Shown: positions 13,566-26,200 of the stretch, piece after piece | Layout of the letters: the number at the start of each line of letters is the position of its first letter | Numbering within the stretch: position 1 is the first letter of the stretch | Assembly: GCF_902148845.1 (NCBI RefSeq) | Contig: NC_043753.1 | Span: 7,057,750-7,121,749 of the forward strand | Direction: 5' to 3' | Origin: Salarias fasciatus | Lineage: Eukaryota; Chordata; Actinopteri; Blenniiformes; Blenniidae | Length of the DNA: 64,000 bases | The notes under the pieces: generated by a model | Told to the model about the DNA's origin: nothing | Seen by the model: the letters and a program-made list of their open reading frames with translations, nothing else | The model's database searches: none | Made by a program: the position numbers and the translations under genes

Positions 13566-13831
13566 ATGTCAGACTGCGCTGTTCCTGGACGCAAACCAGA
13601 ACCAGGAGCCTCCATCCACTGTGTGCCAAAGAATCCCGAGCCGGGGCAGAAATGGATGGACTTCATTTGCAGCAGCAGGCTCAGCAGGCCGCAGCAGCAC
13701 GGCGGCGGCGCACATGCTTCAACAATCTCGATCAAACGTCAGAAAAGTTTGATCCTCAAACCCAGAGCTGTAAAAACTTCAGGCCACTTCTGAACCAAGC
13801 GCTGAGTTTGATGACAGATGTTTCATGCTAA
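13566..13831 (+). pseudogene. THAP zinc-finger domain fragment, broken
   Basis: An ATG at 13566 opens MSDCAVPGRKPEPG, followed by KNPEPGQKWMDFI, which matches the start and the conserved W/F core of a C2CH THAP domain. The usual second cysteine (CxxxxC) is R here. Further on, TCFNNLDQ lies in one frame and KSLILKPRAV in another. Both are typical of the second half of fish THAP domains, so at least one frameshift lies inside. THAP domains occur in host regulators and in P-element-like transposases; the fragment is too short to tell which. It is unlikely to be functional. Confidence 0.5.
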
Positions 13832-14190
13832 CGTCACGGTTTGTGAGGAGCTGTCCAGAACCTTTTGCACAGTGAACAAGAAAAACACCCATAATTGCAT
13901 CTTATGTATACTGACATTATTTCCTCCACTCCCCAAAAGAGAAGTCATGTGACCTCTTCAAATGAATACACTGCCAGATCTTCACCTGTCAGATGGCCTC
14001 CGTGCTTCTCATTTATTTACTGTGTGTTTGGTGCATTTTTGGATGCATTTTAAGCATTTAGTGCATGAATTATAGTTTTGGATTAAATCCTAGAGGTTGA
14101 GATTTTTCTCGGATTGTGGAAGTTGTTACAATTCAAAAAATTTCCTTTAAACCAGGTCATTTATAAAGATAAAATCAAAAGGCCCCTTTA

Positions 14191-14619
14191 TTGATAATCT
14201 TTTCTTGTTTTCTATTTGTGCTACTGGAGGAGATCGAATTAAACAAATGCACAAAATCACCAAAAAGAGAACTACAACTCAAACCTGAAAGTATTTTCAG
14301 CAGAAGTGTACATTCTGTCCTTGAGAATATCCCTGTGTTTTTTCACAGTGAAAATTCAAATCGGCGTCGGTCTATGTGTTGTGTGACATTGCTGAAATAT
14401 TGGCTGCGTCGTGTTGAACAGCTTACTGAACACTGCGGAGAAGCAGATGTTAAAGAGAACAATGTAACAAAGAGGAAATCTGATATTAATGATGAGGGTG
14501 GAACATGGAGAAGTCACATGTCGCCTCTTCACAAAGACAAAGAAATCTCTTCACTAGCAAACAAAAGGAAAGCGATGAAATTAAAACCAGAAAATGTTTA
14601 TTTCCACTTATTCCTCTAA
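14191..14619 (+). other. Unrecognised 142-codon ORF downstream of the THAP fragment
   Basis: An open frame with a hydrophobic start and a Lys/Glu-rich remainder. It lies about 360 bp past the THAP remnant and may be later coding sequence of the same dead gene. No motif is recognisable and chance cannot be excluded. Confidence 0.2.
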
Positions 14620-15836
14620 TATCAAAGACAGACATCGGCAGTGGCATTGATTTTTATCACTGTTGGAAGACTGTATTTGATCAAGCACTGCGCATTTATA
14701 GTCTTTCCTTTTTCAATCAGTGTGTCTCATAAGTCACATTTTTGCAAATGCTCCATCATATTAAAAGACAGAAGTAGCTACTCAATAGTCTGTAGTATGT
14801 GAGCACCGCAGTGTCCTTTCAGTGACAAACCCAGTAAATTCTCTTATATGTGGTGAATAATCAGACGTTATGGTTTCCACAGGTCAGACAAACCTAAAAA
14901 ATATATATATTTCCACCCTAGATTAGGTATAAACACATAAAAGTATTTAATATAATTTAAAGCACTTAAATATTCATAAATACTTTAAATTACAGGGACA
15001 TTCAAAATGTTAGACAGTTATAAAAGTGTCAGCTGTTATATACATACACATAAATAGTTGAAATTGATCATAAAACTGTCAAATAATCCTGTGTTTCCTC
15101 ATTAAATGCCTTCAGATCTGCCTGAGAGCGTTCCTGGGAGTGTTTGTGGTGCAGTCTGGCTTCAGATGTGAGTAATCGATGGGTGTGACTCATTAAAGAC
15201 ACAATGCATTGTACTCCAGTAGATAACACTGATAAATACTGTGAATGTATATGACTGACTGATGGAGGGCGTGCCTTTAAGGAGTGCTGAAGAACACATC
15301 TGCTGACTTCCTTTACTGCTGTGATCCTGATTTTCCCTTGTCAGCCGTCACAGCGACGTGATTTGATTGGGGCTGTTCGTGTGTGGAGTTTGCATGATCT
15401 CCCTGCAAAGGAAGGTGAACGACACCGCCTTGTGCAAATTACGCTAAATGTCCGTGGGAGGGTCGGTTTCTGTTTGACACCCCTGATCTAGATCATCAAA
15501 AGGATTCCGTTACTTCAGAGTACATGACCCGTTTGTTTATGTGTGGACGTCTTTGTGTTTTTCGGGAGATTTATTGCGTGGCACGTCACAGTAAAAACAA
15601 AGTTTAGGTTTAATAACAGCGTTCGCCGAGTAAAAACACGCAGGTTTCAGTGGAATCATTTGTAATTACTGTGTGCCAATTTAACTCCAACAATGTTTAG
15701 TTTATGCCTTTTATGAAGGGAGCAGCTGCATTATGTTCAAAAGGAACGGATGTGGGCCTGGAACTCTGCGGTCTGCAGTGCAGCCTGCCTGCTGTAAACA
15801 TGGCGGAGACTTCGGGCACCCGGCTATTGGTGCAAA

Positions 15837-15837
<1 letters not shown>

Positions 15838-15888
<51 letters not shown>
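15838..15888. repeat. (TG)n microsatellite
   Basis: About 25 perfect TG units. It creates artificial Cys-Val or His-Thr reading frames. Confidence 0.95.
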
Positions 15889-15889
<1 letters not shown>

Positions 15890-15993
15890 GATTTCACAGA
15901 TTTTAGATGAAAATGTATAGTATAGTAATGTAATATGTGTATAGTGCATATAATGTAAAATGGTATGAGTGTATGTGGATGTTCTGTGTCCAT

Positions 15994-15994
15994 A

Positions 15995-16053
<59 letters not shown>
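15994..16053. repeat. (TA)n microsatellite
   Basis: About 28 TA units, separated from the preceding (TG)n tract by roughly 100 bp of TATAGTG-type sequence. Confidence 0.95.
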
Positions 16054-16056
<3 letters not shown>

Positions 16057-16179
16057 AGCACACACCCACATCGCTATCGCGTAACCATGATAACGTGACG
16101 TTTACTCCATATTTTAATCACCCATCCTCCGCTGCAGCAACAGAAATGGATACATATGAGCACTAAAACAAGCCAAGCA

Positions 16180-16630
16180 AGTCTTTCTTTAGAGCCGAAA
16201 TGACACAATGAGAAGTTCTGTTGCTGTTAATCAGCATGCATGGGATTGTCATTAAGCAGGGACCACAGAGGAGGCTGCCTGCTTGATTGTATCATTAAAA
16301 GAAAAAAAAAAAACCCTTTCTGAGTGAGAATTTAAAGATGTTGCATTCTTTCCCGGGAACAGTTTGTCCCGTCAGCCTTTGTTCTCCCTCCCTCATCTGG
16401 AACTATCGCTCTGTTATTGCTACGTAGCATGATAAAGAGTTTTATTTGTACTCAAATTGAGCTTGTGATGAGGGTCAAACTGCATAATGAGATACTGTGG
16501 ACATGTTTCTGGCTGTGATGTTCAAAGCATTGTTGGCTGTGATATATCAGCAGAGGAGACTGACTCCTGCAGTGTCGGCATACTAATTACCACAAGCGCA
16601 AACAACACGTCAAACTGTACTCGGATGAAG
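16180..16630. other. Non-repetitive block, possible conserved non-coding element
   Basis: A mixed-composition stretch without simple repeats, ORFs or transposon ends. It has several homeodomain-like cores (AATGAG, CATTAAG, CTAATTA, CATTAAA). It sits in the gene-poor interval between dcaf11 and thtpa. Function is purely inferred. Confidence 0.25.
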
Positions 16631-17579
16631 TGAAAAAAGCAATTCAAAGCACTCTTGTCACAAACTTCTCAAATCTTCATCAATTACATTGTTAAAAGAA
16701 GGAATTCAATTCACTGAACAGGAATAAATGATTGACATTTACAGTTTATTTTTATCCACATACAATAATGTTAAATGTATTGATCATTTTTACGTTTTAA
16801 GTTTTTTATGGAAGAATATTCTGTAAAAGGATGCTGATGTGGAAAATATACATATAAAATGTATATTTAAGAATCTTATAATTAATGACATTACAATAAT
16901 AGACGGTTTCCCCACATTAGATGAGTTATAAAGACATAAATATTTAATATATGATGAACATTGGTGAACAAAAGCAAATCAAAAGGTTTGGATATTAGGC
17001 GGGATCAGTGGAGACTTTAATAATCCCAAATGAGGACGTTCAATCATCCCAGCAGCTACTCAAAGATTACACAATAAGAATATTAAAGGATTACAAATGT
17101 CTTTATCTATTATAAATATTAAAGAATGACAATGAAAACTTGAAATTAAGAGACACAGACACCAGTATTTAGAGCTTAATGAAGTGGAAAATGTAAATAT
17201 TAACGGTATTGGCGTTGGATTATTTATGTCATCCAATCACATGAAACAGTTGTGCTGAAGCAGAAGACCTCTGGTTGTAAAAGTGGTGTAAAGTTATGAT
17301 TTACACTAATGTATTTAAACATAAAATACACCTGTAAAGGTGCAAACTCCTATGAAAACATTTACAGGAATGTATTTGGTTTTTTTTCACTCTAATTTAT
17401 GTGTTGATAATCTTTAATAGTTATCTCTGCAAATCATAATGCAGTGCATAGAAATCTGTACACGTTCAAGTAAAAAAATGCTTGAGTGATCTGCATGTAT
17501 ATCACTTTACAAGAACATAAAGAAGAATGAAAGAGTTGGATTAACATTCAGCTCCTCTTATCCCACTCTTCTGGGGTTC

Positions 17580-18120
17580 ATAGATGGCTTTTTTTTTTTT
17601 TTACTGAATGTGGCTTTTTCAATAGTAACGATATTGACTGCACTTTATGAGGAGATTGCATGTTCTCCCTGAGCCTGTATGCGCTTTACGGGTGCTCTTT
17701 CATGCATTTGAGTCAATTCCGGTTGAATCTGTTGGTGCCTGACATCTTGAGTTGAGTCTTTTTTACCAGTGCCAAAGGTTTGACCTTTTCCTGAGGCTCC
17801 CAGTCTGGCAAAGCCATTTTTTTTTTTTTTTTGCACTTTTAGCTTTTAATGATCGATGGTTTTTCATCTTTTTCTGCTTCCAACAGCAGATTTTCTTCTT
17901 CCAATCTCCTCTGTCTCTTCCTTCCTCACACCAGTCGCCTACATACCGTCCATCAGTGCGTCCATGGAGCTCCAGACTGGCCTTTTCCATCATCAGCACC
18001 TTTCTTATTTCTCCTCCAAACAGGATCAATGTCAACCTCGTCTGTCTCAATCCTGAATCTTTAAACCTCCGGTGAAAAAACCCCAGAAGGCTTCTCATAA
18101 TTAAAACCGTTTAATGTCTT
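17580..18120. other. Intergenic stretch with overlapping unrecognised ORFs
   Basis: Both strands stay open for about 110 codons near 17752-18098. The plus frame is Phe/Ser-rich and the minus frame Lys-rich, as expected of a pyrimidine-biased stretch. No family is recognisable. I do not call a gene. Confidence 0.3.
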
Positions 18121-18599
18121 TTCTTAATCGAATCTTCTTATTTAATACAATTTTTCAGACATGTTGAGATTTATGTGTTATATATAAGTATAGTTGTGTG
18201 GATTCTTGAATATATTATTTTGTGTATATGAATTTTCATAAGATACATTTATTTACATATTACTTACATGGGGTTGAAATATGTGTGTATGTGTAGTGTG
18301 TGCACGTATATATGGGCAATTATTATTTAATAGGCTTTGGCAGATGCTCGTTAACTGAAAAGGCTCTGAATTGGCCGTAGGTGTGTGTGTGGATTATTAA
18401 CCTGTACACGCCTCCCGCCCTGGGTCGGCAGGTGTGTACACGTCCTGCTTGAAGTTGGTAAAAAAAAAAAAAAAAAAGATAATTATGAATACAGTTGAGA
18501 TAATTGGACAGACATGAAAGCAGAGACCGAACAGAAGCACATTAAAGCTCATTATGCTGTAATTGAAATGGAGCGTAAAGATGAGGGGAAAGGTTGACG

Positions 18600-18840
18600 G
18601 CTGCAGCAGCGGCTCGCCCTCTTGACCCGGTTTACGGTACCCGGTTCCAGTCCCAGCTCAGGGGTCTTGCTGGGTGGGGTTTTCGTGTGTGGTTTCTCCT
18701 CTCACAGGTACATAATCGGGGATATTTGGCGACACTGAGTTTCCTGTGATGGCCTGTCCAGACCTGTCCCCTTTCTCCGCCCACTGTGACTGAGTCCTGA
18801 ATAAACAGGTATAAAAGATGAGCACATGTCTAGTCATTTG
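18600..18840 (+). repeat. Degenerate teleost dispersed repeat
   Basis: Has the order typical of a common fish repeat: CCCGGTTCCAGTCCCAG, then TGGGTGGGG, TTTCTCCTCTCACAG, GATATTTGGCGACACTGA and a GGCCTGTCCAGACCTGTCCC block, ending AATAAACAGG. Related scraps occur near 15360-15480, 17645-17760, 19590-19800 and 37100-37270. It may be a SINE-like or LINE-tail element. Confidence 0.45.
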
Positions 18841-18945
18841 TTTTATAGCTTTATATTAAATAAAGTTACGCTAACACAGTTAAGACTAAGGTAAAGGTAC
18901 GCTCTGCATGGGTCAACGGTTTGTCAACAAGGCAGAGAGACAGAT

Positions 18946-18968
18946 TACACACACACACACACACACAC
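18946..18968. repeat. Short (CA)n microsatellite
   Basis: About 11 CA units. Confidence 0.85.
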
Positions 18969-19677
18969 CTTCAGCCTATTGAGAGTCAACAATTAACTTA
19001 ACAAGCAAGTCTCTGGAATGTGAAGAGGAAGATGGAGAAAAACCCAAACGGGCACGTTTAGGGGGGGGAACATGCCAACTGTGAACCCGATACGTCAGTC
19101 TGCTGCCAAATGATGTGAAATAATCTGAGAAGAACTCGCTGTCGAAGGCATTTCATGGCAGGCTGAAGGTAAACTGCGTTTCAATTGGTTATTATTCTTA
19201 CCATTAACAGTGAAGACACGAAAGCATGCGTGCAATTAGAGCTGAGTGATTTCAGCACCAGGAAATGTGCACAAGATGGAGCCTCATTAACTCATCACAA
19301 CCAGAGTGACCAGTTTTGTTTTTTTATTTTTTTATTTCTTTATTTCCAGGTGGGAGTGTCTTTGTAGCAACATGTCATAACAGCAGCACGAGACAGCCGA
19401 AACCGCTGGAAACTGGATGGCCCGACAAGCCGCTCATTACCTGCACTCGTTTACTCTTCACGATTAAATTTTAACCCTTGGAGTGCAATCAGTTAAAGAA
19501 GCAGAACCCGACGGTTTGTTAAGATTTCTGGTGACAGACATCATTTCTATACCTGCACAGCGCTGGATTTTGGAAATATTTAAACACAGGGAGACACAGT
19601 GGTGCAGTGGCAAGCACAGGAGGAGTCCACAGTTTAAGTTGCGGCTGGTCAAAGAAAGGACAACAGGTAAAAGTAGC

Positions 19678-19679
<2 letters not shown>

Positions 19680-19715
<36 letters not shown>
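19680..19715. repeat. (CA)n microsatellite
   Basis: About 17 CA units next to degenerate dispersed-repeat sequence. Confidence 0.9.
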
Positions 19716-19718
<3 letters not shown>

Positions 19719-20270
19719 CAAAACATGATTTCAGTATATGAGAGTAAACAGGAGGCCCGACACTCTGGAAAGAACATGCAAACTCTGCACAGAGAGGACT
19801 TTAAGTGTAATATCCGAGGTAGGGTTTATGCAATGTTTTCAAGTGAAAAGGCAAAATCTTTGTTGCATTTTGGGGGTCCATTTTGGGGGGTCCAAAATTT
19901 TCTGAAAAAACAAAAACGCAAAAAAGGATGTTTTTTCACGTCGTTGTCGGGTCGAGAGAGGCTCAGATGAGTTTGACACTGCTGTTTTAAATGATGCCAC
20001 GTTTGCCAATACTGTGCATGCGTGGGATGAACCGCAGTGCATTTGTTCCCAAGACTCACAGTTAAATCCATCCATCAGTCCATCTACACTAACTCCAAAA
20101 GTGCACCTTCTCACGATGAGTGCTGTCCACTGTACCACTGTGTCGCCTTACAGCAGTAAAATAACCAACAGGAACTCACATTTTCTTACTTTTTGTCCAG
20201 TGTTTAGTTTGCTTTTCTAATAAATAACATTTTAAATCAAACAGACTGAGACACGGAGCGTGATATCTCT

Positions 20271-21237
20271 CTACAGAATTTGTTCCTTCAGTAGTCTCGC
20301 GTAGTGCTCAGGACGATTTGTTTTCAGGTAAACAGTCATTTTCCCTTCGATTCTCTTGTCTCCTGAAAGGCCTGTGAAGAAGAAGGCGAAGAGAAAACCA
20401 CATCACAAACTAGCAAATTGTATTAATCACCATATATCTATGAGTGTGGGAGCCGTGAGCTCACCCAGCTGCTGAGCCGTCCTGCTGATCTTCTCCATCG
20501 CTCGCTGCACGTCGCCCCCTTCTGGTACGAGGACCTCGATCTCGCCCACGTGATACCCGAAGTCGGCCTGGTCCAGATCGACCTGCACGCCCTCCTCCTG
20601 CAGCGTGAACGACCGGCGCACCGTTGTGAACTCTGCGAAGCACGCCAGCTTCCACCTCCTCAGCCAGGACTCGTCCTCCAGTGAGGGACACGTCTCCATG
20701 TCCTCGTCTCCCACGGCCTCTCGGACCCGCAGGTGGATCTCCGGCAGGTCGGTGATCTCCTTGTAGCGTGTGCAGAGCGCCGCGTCCCGCTGCTCCTCCG
20801 AGCCGTCGAGCTTCGCCGTGGGACACTTCAGCTCCCAGCATCCTTTGCGCTTCCGCAGCCACATGTCCCTCAGAGTGAGGTGGAACTCGGCGGTGTCGAA
20901 ATACTCGTCGTGGAACTGCCGCTGGCCGACGCAGACAGCTGAAAGAGACGAGTGGGATGAAACAAATCATTTTCCTAAAGAGAGGATAAATAAATAAAAT
21001 ACTAACAAGGCTGAGACAATTAATTAAATCCAAATATTAAGAACACACAGAAGGCCTGTGTCACTAATCATTACGCAACAATAACAGCAGTTAAGAGTTA
21101 TTAAGTGTTAGAAAAAGCTTTTTAGTGACCCTCCATAAGCATCAGCTAAATAAGATAAAAGACATACCACCGATCTCCTCCAGAGTTTTCAGAGTGTCAG
21201 CATTACAGAGGAATTTTCTTTCCACTTCCACACTCAT
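20271..21237 (-). CDS. thtpa: Thiamine triphosphatase, 3 coding exons
   Basis: Cytosolic CYTH-superfamily enzyme that hydrolyses thiamine triphosphate to thiamine diphosphate and phosphate. Exons: 21237-21168, 20938-20465 and 20371-20271 (stop 20273-20271), 645 nt and 214 aa. The start MSVEVERKF holds the family's metal/phosphate ExExK signature. Downstream come HDEYFDT, WLRKRKGCWELKCP, TRYKEI, VDLDQADFGYHVGEIEVLV and, in the last exon, KMTVYLKTNRPEHYARLLKE, in the same order as human THTPA. The ATG lies directly after an acceptor (TTTCAG|ATG), so the first exon is untranslated; a donor-like CAAG|GTGTGT near 22559 is the candidate. The frame is intact. The gene is divergent to zfhx2, as I recall for the human pair. 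Confidence 0.95.
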
Positions 21238-21356
21238 CTGAAACGGCAGACGGAGATCAACTCAGAATATGTGGTCTGACTGCAAATAAAATGCAGTTTA
21301 TTTCAAACCGCCGACGGAATCCGTTGATATAAATACGCAACTGTCCACACACACAC

Positions 21357-21358
<2 letters not shown>

Positions 21359-21420
<62 letters not shown>
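21359..21420. repeat. (TA)n microsatellite
   Basis: About 30 TA units in the 5' non-coding part of thtpa. Confidence 0.95.
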
Positions 21421-21425
<5 letters not shown>

Positions 21426-21427
<2 letters not shown>

Positions 21428-21720
21428 CAGGGCTGTGAAACATAAGACATGTGCGCCAAAACCGGCCCACACAAGGCTTCAATCTTGGCCGCAAAGCAGA
21501 GTCTCTGCTGCCTGAACGACGTCAGAGTGGAATCGTTTCCAAAGAGTTCCACCTTGGGAGCCGTTCTCAGTAAGTTTTCAGTGACTCCGAACGTCCTTGT
21601 CAAAGAAATGGAAACCCAAAATGCAACAATATTTTTCCGCTTTACTTATTGTGAAGGTAGAGTGCTGATGTCTGCACCACCATGTGGCCTGTGTGCATTA
21701 CACATGTAAAATAGTATAAT
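21426..21720. mobile_element. hAT-like MITE fragment, thtpa 5' intron
   Basis: Starts CAGGGCTGTGAAACATAAG and continues with CCAAAACCGGCCCACACAAG, CTTCAATCTTGGCCGC. This is the family left end in the same order as 58005-58070. The far end was not found. Confidence 0.5.
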
Positions 21721-22439
21721 CGGAATGTAAATTTGAAAAAAAAAAAGTGATATTGTGAATAATATTGTTTCAATAATGCCCTCTAATTCTGAGAGCAACT
21801 CAAGCTTGTATTGCAGTAATTATTTTAGTAATTAACGGCCTATTAAAGACATATGTGTCTGTTTTTAGCTTTAGTGTTTTTCTTGTACTCAGAGGAGGAC
21901 TTTATGGCACACCTGTGTTGGACTGGAGCTGCAATGCATGCAGGGTAGGAGGAGCTAACAACTTTTTAATTATATCCTTTGACACCATCATTTAATAGAG
22001 CAGTATTATTGATGCAAAACAAAAGCTGATCTATAGTTTATAACACATCTTTATCATAATTAGGCTACAAACCATAAAGAGTTGGAGAAGCTGACAATTT
22101 CTCAAAGAAAATAAAAAATGTCAATGCAATTATTTAATAGAGATTATTTGTGCAGCACGAAAGCGGATCTGTGGACTGTCGCTGATGACACACCTGTAAC
22201 AGAATGGAGCTGCTGCCCATGCAGCTCAGGAGGAACTGAGAACTTTTAAATAACTTTTTTTTTTTTTTTTAGATGGTGCAAAACACGCCTGTCAGATTTG
22301 AGCTGCAAACCACGCAGGGTAGGAGGAGCACATAACTTTCCCATGCAAATAAATCCACTTTTAGATGCAATCATTTTAAGAGGTCGTTGGTACAAAAACA
22401 ATAAATAAATCATGTTCTGTAGTTTATAACACACCTGCA

Positions 22440-22700
22440 TCAAGACAGCCGCACGCTACAAGCGGGCTACAAGAAGCTGAACTGCACCGCACTGCGAAGC
22501 GCTACAAACAAAACAAAACCCACGACAAAACGTGTCGGTCTGCACACCGCACACACACCTTGACGGGTCACGGCTCTCAATCCAAACGGCTCCCCACCGA
22601 AACGAGGTCCGCGCGCGCGGCGACAACACGTCAGCACGGTGTATTTCGCACAGGCGCAATTAGGGACAGCTATTAGAGCATCACTTCCTGTCCCGGTGTA
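22440..22700 (-). promoter_or_regulatory. Probable thtpa promoter and untranslated first exon
   Basis: A CpG-rich patch with a CGCGCGCGG cluster near 22610 and a minus-strand donor-like CAAG|GTGTGT at 22559. It precedes the thtpa ATG, which itself follows an acceptor. The transcription start is inferred. Confidence 0.4.
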
Positions 22701-22732
22701 GCAGGGGCCTGCAGATGGGTGCAGATTAAATC

Positions 22733-22849
<117 letters not shown>

Positions 22850-23116
22850 TGCGCCACACCTATCGTGAGTGCTCATTAATTCATCTTTAATTAACTCGTC
22901 TCGCTCTTTGTGCGAGTTTTTTATTTATTTATTTTTTTTGTTATGATGAATGAGTAAATGCAGTGTGGATTATTAATCTCTAATATCTGCGGGGTTACAT
23001 AAGGGATTGTGTCCCCTCTGAATGTCAGCAATCAGCCGAGGGGGGAGCTGTGGTGTGTTTACTAGAGGGAAGGAGAGAGGGAATGAAGGGAGGGGGAGAG
23101 AAAGAGAGAGAGAGGG

Positions 23117-23147
<31 letters not shown>

Positions 23148-23239
23148 AGGGCACGCAAGAAAACTTTTCACTTCTGAGGAGCCACAGAAGAAGCGTGTGT
23201 GTGTATGTGTGTGCGTGCGTGCGTGCTGGAGCGGCGACC

Positions 23240-26200
23240 ATGCAGGTAAGGAAAAGAAATCAGCTAATTGCTCCGAACTTAATTAAACGCGATCGGTTAA
23301 TTTAATCCGGGGAGAGAGAGGAGGAGGAGGGGAACGGGGGGCAGAGGTGGCCTGCGACCGACACGGGATCGAGCGGACGACCGATCGTTCTCCGTCCTAA
23401 TCCGAAATCCAACATTAAATCCCAAACTTTTTCTTCTCCCTCCCTCCCCTCTCTCTCTCTCTCCGTCTCTCCGCTCTCCTTCACCGGGCTCTCTTTCCTT
23501 ACACCACCCCCCCATCGACGAGGCGACCGCGGCGCACGTACTCCGCTCCAAGTCGCTCTTTATTCCTCCGTCCAATTACAGTTAAAATGAGAGTTTAAAT
23601 GGCCATGTGTTGCACCGCGGCTGGTTTAAGGTCCAGATCCGAGGACGCGTCTAGAACGGAGAGATCTGCCTGCTTTACTGGGCGGCGGAGGACGGGAGGA
23701 GGGGGTGCGAGTTTCTAACACATCTGTAAACGGAGCCCACGTTCATTAATTAAATGGCTTTAGTCCGGGTAGGCCTCAATTTGCGCTGTTGAGCAGCCGG
23801 CGGCGGGCGGTGCAACACTACATGCCCGACTGGCAGAGCACAATCACGGGGGTAAGCGAACAACTCGAGGCCGGGGATTTGTTTTTTTATTTTTTTTCTT
23901 CCTCGTTATTTTTCCATCCCTTCTGAAGTGGCTCGGTGTTACCGGAGCTGCACTCCCCGCCCGGCCCGGGAGGAGTTTGTAGGGAGCGGAGAGGAGCCAG
24001 TTGGAGACAGTTTGAGGAGCGGGTAATTATCTCTGCCTGCTAACAGGCTAGCTAGCGGAGTGACACGACTGGTAACAGCTCCCCCCTCGTTTTTTCCCCC
24101 CTATTTAATGTGTTTATTAATATAATCGTCGCTTCCCGCTTTGACTGAGAGCTGGCGGGGAGATATTATGCTGACGTCTGTCCCGTCTTGTTGCAGTTTT
24201 GGGGGAGAAGTGCGGGATTATTTTCCAGTAAACTCACTGTAATGCGACGTTATCGGAGGGGGGCTTCTCAACCTAGCCTGCTAGCTAATTGATCCGGTCG
24301 GCATAGCTAATTAGGCTGCTCGTTAATTAGCCAACTCTGTTACGTCGTTCTAGTTTTAATCTGGGTTTCAATCTGGGGCGAGTTGAAGATGTTATCTGCA
24401 GATGTGGACTCGTCGAAATGTTATGTGGTCGTATAACCCTGCTAGCTGGCTAATTGGCATGACGAGGAAGTGAGGTTGGTCGCTGTGGTGGTATTTCTCC
24501 TCATGGGCATGAAATGTCTTGTTTTTCTATAAATTTATTCTCGGTTTTTGGACGTCTGCGGCCCAAATACATCTGGTTTTGGAAAGCAACAGTCAGTATT
24601 TTGATCCTTCATTATTGAGCTAATGCAGCAGAGTGTGTGTGCAGCCTGCTCCTGGTGGGGGGAGAGCTGTAGGTTTTTGACTTGACAATATCCTGATTGT
24701 AGTTTGCTTGTATTGATTTACATTGTGAGTTACTCAGTGTGTTGTGAGCTCGATGGGTGTTGGGGATTGTAAAAGGAAAAGAGTGACACAATCAGTTAAT
24801 TGTTTGACAAGCAGCAGTGCAACGCAAAAAAACCTGCTGCAAACACAACAAAGTGTTCATCACATCAACAAGGTGTCACCTGAACAGCTGCATTATTGTG
24901 TTCTGAATAAAAAGAACCACCCTACAAAGTCTGAAATGTGTCTATCAACCTGTGTGATTAGGATTTTTTAAAAATAATTCTTTTATTATTTTAAGTAATT
25001 GATGACACCTAATGGAAATAATTAGATTGATTGCATAATTAAGTCCAAATATTTGGCTTTTGTTTAGTATGATTGCACAAACTGACCTTATGTTGCTGTT
25101 TTGTTTACCTTGTGCGAGCAGGATTGTTTGAGGCCCCGTCAATGTTTGAAGTAATAATGTTTTGTTTGCATTGTTGTGACAGAAAAGTTTTGCATTTACA
25201 TTGCAGCGTTTTGAAAACGATGTCCGTTTTCATGGTAGATATGCTGAAAATGAGGTAATTGGCGTGGCAGGGCACGAGTTGGCTCTTTTGGTTGATTTTT
25301 GTAACAAAACAAAATGCACATGTGTACGGAGAACAAATACATTATAGACATTAAATATTGCGAGTATGCGGACATTCTTCACAACACTCTGGAGACCGCC
25401 ATTGTTGTTGTTGTCATCTACTCACGCATAGGCAGAAGAAGTATTTACCGCAGATGTGGCCCACATGCACAGTAGCAGAGTTTCTGCTCTGCCTTGCATT
25501 TTCTGGAGCTTTTTTAAAAAAAAAATTCCAGTGATTCCGACCAGTGTTGTCGTGTGAACACACCTCTAAAATCCAATAAGTTTGTTTTCATCTGAAAATC
25601 TTGTGTAAAAAAAAAAGGCCTCAGTCGTGACCTTGTGTTTGGAGAACCCTGGGCTAGATTTCAGGTTGACAGTATTGCAGTGGCTCCATGTCATGCTAAC
25701 TTTCGTGCATTGTGTCGTTGTCAGGAGGAGTCTGGAGAGACAGTATGCAGTGAAAGGAATGGGGAGGCAGAGTGGTTGTGCCCTCTGTGCCAAAAAGGCC
25801 AACCAGACCGATCTTCCTTGTCGCTTCATCTCACCGAGCAGCACAGCGTTCTTCCATCGTGTGTCGACAGACTGCTGGACATCGTAAGTGACAGCCGGAA
25901 TATGTCATGTGATTGTTATCAATTAGAACTGGTTTTTGAGGGGTTTTCCCTACAGTTACAACCTGATTACTTGGCGCATACATCAATTATAACCATGCTT
26001 TTTAATTAGCCCACTTGTTGTTGCATGATAAATGAGTTTGACAAGATTTAATTGAAGTCACAAGTTAGTTGAATCTTATTTTTGAGGCTCTTTGTCCAGC
26101 CTGGTAGTTACTTTGGATGCAGTGCAGGTATGAAAGGCTGCGAGCTGACACCTGAGCTGCAGGGGATTTAACAATGTGCAATTATGTGACTAAGCAGTAG

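Noticed and set aside
15697-16166. Frames with Cys-Val, His-Thr and Ile-Tyr repeats
   Set aside because: Direct translations of (TG)n and (TA)n microsatellites.
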